Part shown: positions 8,214-11,642 of the stretch, one piece after another
Layout: each line of letters begins with the position of its first letter
Position numbering within the stretch: position 1 is the first letter of the stretch
Assembly (NCBI GenBank): GCA_017391185.1
Contig: JAFOZN010000241.1
Location: forward strand, 1 to 11,642
Origin: Alistipes sp.
GTDB lineage: Bacteria > Bacteroidota > Bacteroidia > Bacteroidales > Rikenellaceae
Reading direction: 5' to 3'
Length of the DNA stretch: 11,642 bases
Made by a program: the position numbers and the translations under genes
Notes under the pieces: generated by a model
What the model saw: the letters and a program-made list of their open reading frames with translations, nothing else
Databases searched by the model: none
What the model was told of the DNA's origin: nothing

Positions 8214-9284
8214 ATGGCTAAATCCACAGTAAAATTCAAGGATACAATAGCACAATTTGAGCAACTCAAGGCTCAGATTTCGAAGCGAGAGTTCGCTCCG
8301 ATATATCTTTTGATGGGTGAAGAGAGCTACTTTATAGACGCTCTTACGGAGGCTCTTGCTACGACAATACTCTCACCTGCCGAACAAGCCTTCAACCAGA
8401 TTATAGTATATGGCAAGGATAGTGACGCTGGTCAGGTAGTGAACCTTTGTCGCCAGATGCCGATGATGGGCTCATACGAGGTGATTATACTCAAGGAGGC
8501 TCAACAACTTCGTAACATAGAAAAGCTATCGAATTATACTCAAAAGCCACAATCATCGACCATCTTAATTATCTGCCATAAAGAGAAAAATCTCGACAAG
8601 CGCAGCTCGCTATATAAGCAATGCGTGGCAGCTGGTGTTGTCTTTGAGTCGGTACGCCCGCGAGATTATGAAATTGGGCCATGGCTCAATAGTTTTATTC
8701 AGGGTAAAGGGCTCAAAATCTCGCCAAAAGCGTTGCAGATGCTCACCGACCATCTGGGTTGCGATGTGGCCAAGATATCCAATGAGTTGGATAAACTCAT
8801 AGTATCGCTTCCAGCTGGTACGACAAATATAAATGATACTCATATAGAGCAGAATGTCGGCATCTCGAAGGATTACAACAACTTCGAGTTGTGCAACGCC
8901 GTGGCTTCGCAGGATGTCAAACGAGCTATGCTCATCGCCGACCACTTCGCCCATAACCCCAAGGATAACCCTTTGCTACTGACGGTGATGGCTCTTTATG
9001 GAGAGTTCAGGGATATGTTCACGATAAATTATCTGCGTTGGCAGACCAAATATAAAAACATCCCATTCCCTTCGGACGCAGAGCTCATGCGCATACTCAA
9101 AAAGAGTAATATCTATGTCATTGGCGAGTTGAAAACGCTCTCAGCAAAGTGGAATAACCGCAAGCTATTCAACATCTTGGGACTCCTGAGAGAGTATGAC
9201 GGCAAGAGTAAAGGTCTCGATTCGGCAGGTATGAGCGATGGCGAACTTCTGAGAGAGTTGTTGCTTAAAATTTTTATGCTTTAA
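8214..9284 (+). CDS. holA: DNA polymerase III delta subunit (clamp loader)
   Basis: HolA is the delta subunit of the clamp loader and opens the beta sliding clamp during replication. The 356-residue protein has the family's N-terminal AAA+-like start, APIYLLMGEESYFID (28-42), which replaces a functional Walker A motif because delta does not hydrolyse ATP. It is followed by VYGKDSDAGQVVNLCRQMPMMGSYEVIILKEAQQL (about 65-99), the usual second block. The C-terminal helical region contains ISKDYNNFELCNAVASQD (about 218-235), the expected start of the collar domain. A short N-terminal extension (about 26 residues) precedes the domain. The length is normal for delta. The gene is in an operon after tilS and just before the class IV aminotransferase-like gene. 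Confidence 0.93.
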   Translation: MAKSTVKFKDTIAQFEQLKAQISKREFAPIYLLMGEESYFIDALTEALATTILSPAEQAFNQIIVYGKDSDAGQVVNLCRQMPMMGSYEVIILKEAQQLRNIEKLSNYTQKPQSSTILIICHKEKNLDKRSSLYKQCVAAGVVFESVRPRDYEIGPWLNSFIQGKGLKISPKALQMLTDHLGCDVAKISNELDKLIVSLPAGTTNINDTHIEQNVGISKDYNNFELCNAVASQDVKRAMLIADHFAHNPKDNPLLLTVMALYGEFRDMFTINYLRWQTKYKNIPFPSDAELMRILKKSNIYVIGELKTLSAKWNNRKLFNILGLLREYDGKSKGLDSAGMSDGELLRELLLKIFML

Positions 9285-9306
9285 GGTGCAGACAGAGAAT
9301 AGATAT

Positions 9307-10065
9307 ATGATATACAACGGGGAGTTGCAACCACTACAACTCCCCGAAGAGGCTTTTCTCTATCAGAATATACACACTCTGGGATATAAACCCCGCCACC
9401 TAAAACATCATCTTGACATAATAACCTCTTCGGCAGGCACACTCTGGGGGCTTGAGATTTCGCTCTCGGAAAATAAGATTCAGAAAGAGATTGTACAACT
9501 TCTCGACCACTCACGCCTCTCGCGCAACGTCTCGATATGCGTCATCATAAGATTGTATGCCACGGGAGATTATTCGCTCCATGTAGGGCATGTGAGTATC
9601 TATTCGGGATATGTACTCAGGAGTCTAAGGCCTGTTGTGCAGTGCATCAAGATGGATGTGGGGATGAGCAACTACCCCACTTCGGCACTCAAGGCAAGCT
9701 ACGACTTGGCATATAATATGGCTGTAGCACAAGGCTACCACGAACCTATAATGATCAATAGTGCAGGTTATGCCATAGAGGACCCCTTACGACCATTAGC
9801 CATCATCAAAGACCACACCATCACCATACCTCCTCCCACGCTATGTTCCGTAGAGTGTATGTTGTTGGAAGAGGCCGCCGAGAAACATGGTCTGAAGGTC
9901 AACTATGGAAAAATATCACATGGCGATATCAAGAGTGCTGATGAAGTGCTGATGATGACCTTCCAGGGTATCACCTCCATTTCGCAGATAGAGAACAAGA
10001 TCTACTTCATGTCGTTGGCTGCCAAAATTGCCACAAGGCTCGAAGAGATAGATTTAAAGGAGTAA
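9307..10065 (+). CDS. Divergent class IV aminotransferase-like (PLP fold type IV) protein
   Basis: From the ATG at 9307 the protein has 252 residues; a GTG at 9286, one base after the holA stop, would add seven. I chose the ATG because MIYNGELQPL aligns with the usual N-terminus of the class IV family (branched-chain aminotransferase, D-amino-acid aminotransferase, aminodeoxychorismate lyase). LKHHLDIITSSAGTL (about 32-46) matches the family's L..HL.R...SA..L block, with Asp where Arg is usual. The candidate PLP lysine is K129 in ALKASYDLAYNMA, and the following acid is E158 in GYAIED. The N-I-F and G-[IV]-x-R stretches expected after it are replaced by RPLAIIKD and LCSVECMLL. SADEVLMMTFQGITSI is the normal C-terminal block. 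The fold is therefore well supported, but activity is uncertain. No pabA, pabB or ilv gene is nearby to suggest a pathway. An aminodeoxychorismate lyase relative or a repurposed protein are both possible. Confidence 0.8.
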   Translation: MIYNGELQPLQLPEEAFLYQNIHTLGYKPRHLKHHLDIITSSAGTLWGLEISLSENKIQKEIVQLLDHSRLSRNVSICVIIRLYATGDYSLHVGHVSIYSGYVLRSLRPVVQCIKMDVGMSNYPTSALKASYDLAYNMAVAQGYHEPIMINSAGYAIEDPLRPLAIIKDHTITIPPPTLCSVECMLLEEAAEKHGLKVNYGKISHGDIKSADEVLMMTFQGITSISQIENKIYFMSLAAKIATRLEEIDLKE

Positions 10066-10092
10066 ATCAGAGATAACAAAAACCGACAAAAT

Positions 10093-10560
10093 ATGAAAAT
10101 TGCTATATTCCCTGGATCATTTGATCCATTCACCAGAGGTCACCAAGCAGTAGTAGATGAGGCATTGACACTCTTCGATAAGGTTGTAATTGCCATAGGC
10201 GATAATGTCAACAAACGCTCCTTGCTGAGTGTCGAGAATCGCCTACGCCTAATTGGCGACATATATCGAGACAACCCTCGCATCGAGTGTAAGTCATACG
10301 CTACCCTCACAGGCGAATTCGCCCAAGAGCTTGGCGCTACGGCTATTATCCGAGGAGTGCGCAATACGGTAGATTTCGAGTATGAGCGTACCATGGCTCA
10401 GATCAATCACCGTATCTTCCCCGACATTACCACCGTTATACTCTTCACTCCGCCACACCTTACCGACATAGCATCCTCTACCGTGAGAGAATTGCTTAGC
10501 TTCAATCGTGACGTGAGCGAAATGATGCCAGAGGGTATAAACATAGAGGATTATAGATAA
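10093..10560 (+). CDS. coaD: Phosphopantetheine adenylyltransferase
   Basis: CoaD transfers AMP from ATP to 4'-phosphopantetheine, giving dephospho-CoA, the next-to-last step of CoA synthesis in the cytosol. The 155 residues fit the family length. GSFDPFTRGH (8-17) carries the T-x-G-H nucleotidyltransferase motif. NKRSLLSVENRLRLI (39-53) holds the Lys of the substrate site, IIRGVRNTVDFEYE (about 88-101) is the conserved Arg-containing block, and IASSTVRELL matches the C-terminal ISSS.VRE motif. All expected residues are present. The gene is the last of the plus-strand run, 27 nt after the aminotransferase-like gene, and is followed by a palindrome-rich interval. Confidence 0.97.
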   Translation: MKIAIFPGSFDPFTRGHQAVVDEALTLFDKVVIAIGDNVNKRSLLSVENRLRLIGDIYRDNPRIECKSYATLTGEFAQELGATAIIRGVRNTVDFEYERTMAQINHRIFPDITTVILFTPPHLTDIASSTVRELLSFNRDVSEMMPEGINIEDYR

Positions 10561-10601
10561 CTAAATCGGCTTCTGGACAACATAAGAAATCTATTGTATT
10601 T

Positions 10602-10637
10602 CGTAAATATACACTTTAGTGTTATTGTATATTTACG
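10602..10637. terminator. Stem-loop after coaD, possible terminator
   Basis: A perfect 12-bp inverted repeat (CGTAAATATACA at 10602-10613, TGTATATTTACG at 10626-10637) encloses a 12-nt loop. A smaller competing palindrome ACACTTTAGTGT (10611-10622) lies inside. It begins 41 nt after the coaD stop, in a convergent intergenic region. No U tract follows on either strand and the stem is A/T-rich, so classical intrinsic termination is not certain. Its position suggests an operon-end structure. Confidence 0.4.
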
Positions 10638-10741
10638 TCATGCCACAGCCGAGCAAAGCGAGTGCTGAATGGCATCTCTAACGGAAAATGTTTTAGTGTA
10701 GAGATTCCAATCCTCAGCCTAACGGCTTCGGTGGAATGACG
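10636..10741. repeat. Composite two-armed palindromic intergenic element
   Basis: Two related arms face each other around an 18-nt spacer. The left arm (10637-10680, 44 nt) begins GTCATGCCAC and ends TGGCATCTCTA. The right arm, read on the minus strand (10740 to 10699, 42 nt), begins GTCATTCCAC and ends TGGAATCTCTA. Each arm can fold on its own. The left pairs ATGCCA with TGGCAT (10640-10645/10670-10675) plus CAGC with GCTG. The right pairs ATTCCA with TGGAAT (10704-10709/10732-10737) plus AGCC with GGCT around TAAC. The arm ends also pair with each other (ATCTCTA 10674-10680 with TAGAGAT 10699-10705). From memory, GTCATTCC...GGAATCTC units are a recurrent dispersed intergenic repeat in several bacterial genomes, so this is probably a multicopy element. 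It encodes nothing. Confidence 0.7.
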
Positions 10742-10761
10742 TTTTCTTTACAACATTACCC

Positions 10762-10781
10762 AATATAATACCGATTATATT
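10762..10781. terminator. Weak A/T-only hairpin after ruvC
   Basis: AATATAAT (10762-10769) and ATTATATT (10774-10781) form a perfect 8-bp stem with loop ACCG. It lies 8 nt downstream of the ruvC stop on the minus strand. The stem has no G-C pair. On the minus-strand exit the bases are GGGTAATG, without a U tract. It may be chance in A/T-rich DNA or part of a weak ruvC end signal. Confidence 0.25.
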
Positions 10782-10789
10782 TTATAGGC

Positions 10790-11428
10790 CTATCTCTTTT
10801 TCGTAGATGCCGTATCGCCCACCTTGCGCTCAGGATTTTGTCTGAGGAATGTCTCCCACGAAGATGAGCCCTTGGCAGCCTTCTTACCTCCACCCAAGCC
10901 CTTGACACGAGCCGAGCCCATAGCCTGAGAGATGGGGGTGCGTGCCGTAAAATAGTGACACATAGCCACCGCCATGCCATCGGTTGCATCCAGTCGGCGG
11001 GGCATATATTCTAATTTCAACATTCTTTTGACGATTGCCGCCACCTGCTCTTTAGAGGCCGCGCCCGATCCTGTGATAGCCTGCTTTACTCGCGTGGGTG
11101 CATACTCAAACACCTCTTTATCATAGTTTAGCGCTGCCGCCATAGCTACACCCTGAGCACGCCCCAACTTGAGCATACTCTGGACATTTGTCCCGAAAAA
11201 TGGCGACTCCAAAGCCACCTCTTTAGGCTGATAATCCTCTATCAAGCGGCTCACACGATCGAAAATATATCGCAACTTACGATACGGGTCGCTCATCGTA
11301 TGCAGATCTATATCGCCCATCACCACCGAACGGAGCTTACTGCCCTCGACCTCGATGATGCCGTAACCCATGTAGTTAGTACCTGGGTCGATTCCCATAA
11401 TGCGATATGTTGGCTGCTCTTGATTCAT
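10790..11428 (-). CDS. ruvC: Crossover junction endodeoxyribonuclease RuvC
   Basis: RuvC is the dimeric, metal-dependent nuclease that resolves Holliday junctions in concert with the RuvAB motor. The chosen start is the ATG at 11428 (MNQEQPTYRIMGIDPG), giving 212 residues; an upstream TTG at 11485 would overlap the promoter described below and is rejected. The RNase H-like fold is clear: GIDPGTNYMGYG (12-23) has D14, ALESPFFGTNVQSMLKLGRAQG (72-93) has E74, and RRLDATDGMAVAMCH (144-158) has D147 and D150, completing the four catalytic acids. VKQAITGSGAASKEQV (114-129) is the usual DNA-contact region. A basic tail of roughly 40 residues (KGLGGGKKAAKG...SSWETFLRQNPERK) extends beyond the E. coli length; tails of this kind occur in Bacteroidota RuvC. 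ruvA and ruvB are not in the window. Confidence 0.96.
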   Translation of the reverse strand: MNQEQPTYRIMGIDPGTNYMGYGIIEVEGSKLRSVVMGDIDLHTMSDPYRKLRYIFDRVSRLIEDYQPKEVALESPFFGTNVQSMLKLGRAQGVAMAAALNYDKEVFEYAPTRVKQAITGSGAASKEQVAAIVKRMLKLEYMPRRLDATDGMAVAMCHYFTARTPISQAMGSARVKGLGGGKKAAKGSSSWETFLRQNPERKVGDTASTKKR

Positions 11429-11455
11429 CTTAATTCTAAAAGCGTTATCCGATGA

Positions 11456-11486
11456 CAAATATAACTCTTTCCCTCCGCTTTTCAAA
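11456..11486 (-). promoter_or_regulatory. Bacteroidota-type promoter of ruvC
   Basis: On the minus strand, TTTG (11486-11483) and TATATTTG (11463-11456) match the -33 and -7 elements TTTG and TAnnTTTG with a 19-nt spacer, the family norm. Transcription would begin near 11450, giving a leader of about 20 nt before the ATG at 11428. The -33 TTTG is the end of the U tract of the preceding gene's terminator. Confidence 0.75.
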
Positions 11487-11521
11487 AAAAAGAGCCGCTA
11501 ACCCTCAAAAGTCAGCAGCTC
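11484..11521 (-). terminator. Intrinsic terminator of the minus-strand gene upstream of ruvC
   Basis: In the minus-strand RNA, an 11-bp stem (arm 11521-11511, GAGCUGCUGAC; arm 11502-11492, GUUAGCGGCUC) closes an 8-nt loop and is followed directly by eight U (11491-11484). Two of the pairs are G-U, and the plus-strand RNA would have A-C mismatches there, so the hairpin works only for minus transcripts. It lies 22 nt after the stop of the partial gene. Confidence 0.85.
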
Positions 11522-11543
11522 CAATAAAAAAAATCTCAGTTTA

Positions 11544-11642
11544 TCACTTCTGGTAGTCCTTGGTGGTCTGCTCCTTCTGCTGATTGATTTGCTCAATAGC
11601 AAAGTCAGTCCGCTCCTGCTGAAGTTGCGCCTGTTTGTCAGC
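11544..11642 (-). CDS. C-terminal end of an unrecognised Gln-rich protein (partial)
   Basis: An open minus-strand frame enters at the window edge and ends at TGA (11546-11544), immediately followed by an in-frame TAA. The 32 visible residues are hydrophilic and rich in Gln, Glu, Lys and Asp (QAQLQQERTDFAIEQINQQK is the central part), helix-prone and possibly coiled-coil. A well-formed terminator 22 nt further on supports a genuine gene end. I do not recognise the family from this tail. The gene probably has its own transcript, separate from ruvC. Confidence 0.65.
   Translation of the reverse strand, partial: ADKQAQLQQERTDFAIEQINQQKEQTTKDYQK

Noticed and set aside
10561..10789. Possible small gene or structured RNA between coaD and ruvC
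   Set aside because: No open frame with a plausible start was found, and the structure is explained by three sets of inverted repeats; no promoter pointing into the interval was recognised.
11429..11485. N-terminal extension of RuvC from a TTG at 11485
   Set aside because: It would require translation of the -7 promoter region and nearly all of the -33; the ATG at 11428 lies just before the conserved GIDPG motif and gives a normal N-terminus.

Overview
The window looks like a chromosomal segment from a member of the Bacteroidales (phylum Bacteroidota). The evidence is the set of protein families (a DUF4301 protein, a secreted tricorn-type S41 protease with PD40 repeats, and RuvC with a basic SW..F tail), promoters matching the Bacteroidota pattern TTTG / TAnnTTTG, and the lack of clear Shine-Dalgarno sequences. 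Base composition is moderate, somewhat below half G+C by eye. The genus cannot be fixed from the sequence alone.

Layout. Positions 1-878 hold the tail of one GH16-type glycoside hydrolase and a complete secreted GH16 enzyme directly behind it; their C-termini are clearly paralogous. A strong hairpin (902-939) separates them from a convergent DUF4301 gene (956-2389, minus). This gene shares a divergent promoter region (2390-2536) with a six-gene plus-strand run. That run is a large exported tricorn-like protease (2537-5812), murB (5819-6832), tilS (6853-8202), holA (8214-9284), a divergent class IV aminotransferase-like protein (9307-10065) and coaD (10093-10560). Gaps inside the run are 6-27 nt, so one transcript is likely. 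Then comes a 229-nt non-coding interval rich in inverted repeats, including a composite two-armed palindromic element at 10636-10741. After it, ruvC lies on the minus strand (10790-11428). A very compact junction follows, where the terminator of the next minus-strand gene runs into the ruvC promoter (about 11456-11521). The last feature is the Gln-rich C-terminus of that next gene, cut by the window edge.

How the genes fit together. The plus-strand operon is mostly housekeeping: peptidoglycan precursor synthesis (murB), tRNA-Ile anticodon modification (tilS), replication clamp loading (holA) and CoA synthesis (coaD). A periplasmic or exported protease leads it, and it contains one PLP-fold protein of unclear function. 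RuvC is Holliday-junction resolution. The GH16 pair looks like polysaccharide-degradation cargo separate from the housekeeping block.

No CRISPR array, insertion sequence, phage gene, rRNA or tRNA was seen. The least ordinary items are the DUF4301 protein, which carries motifs resembling sugar-nucleotide pyrophosphorylases; the aminotransferase with an eroded active-site signature; the composite palindrome with a compensatory base-pair change between its arms; and the terminator/promoter overlap upstream of ruvC. I see no convincing wholly new multi-gene system.
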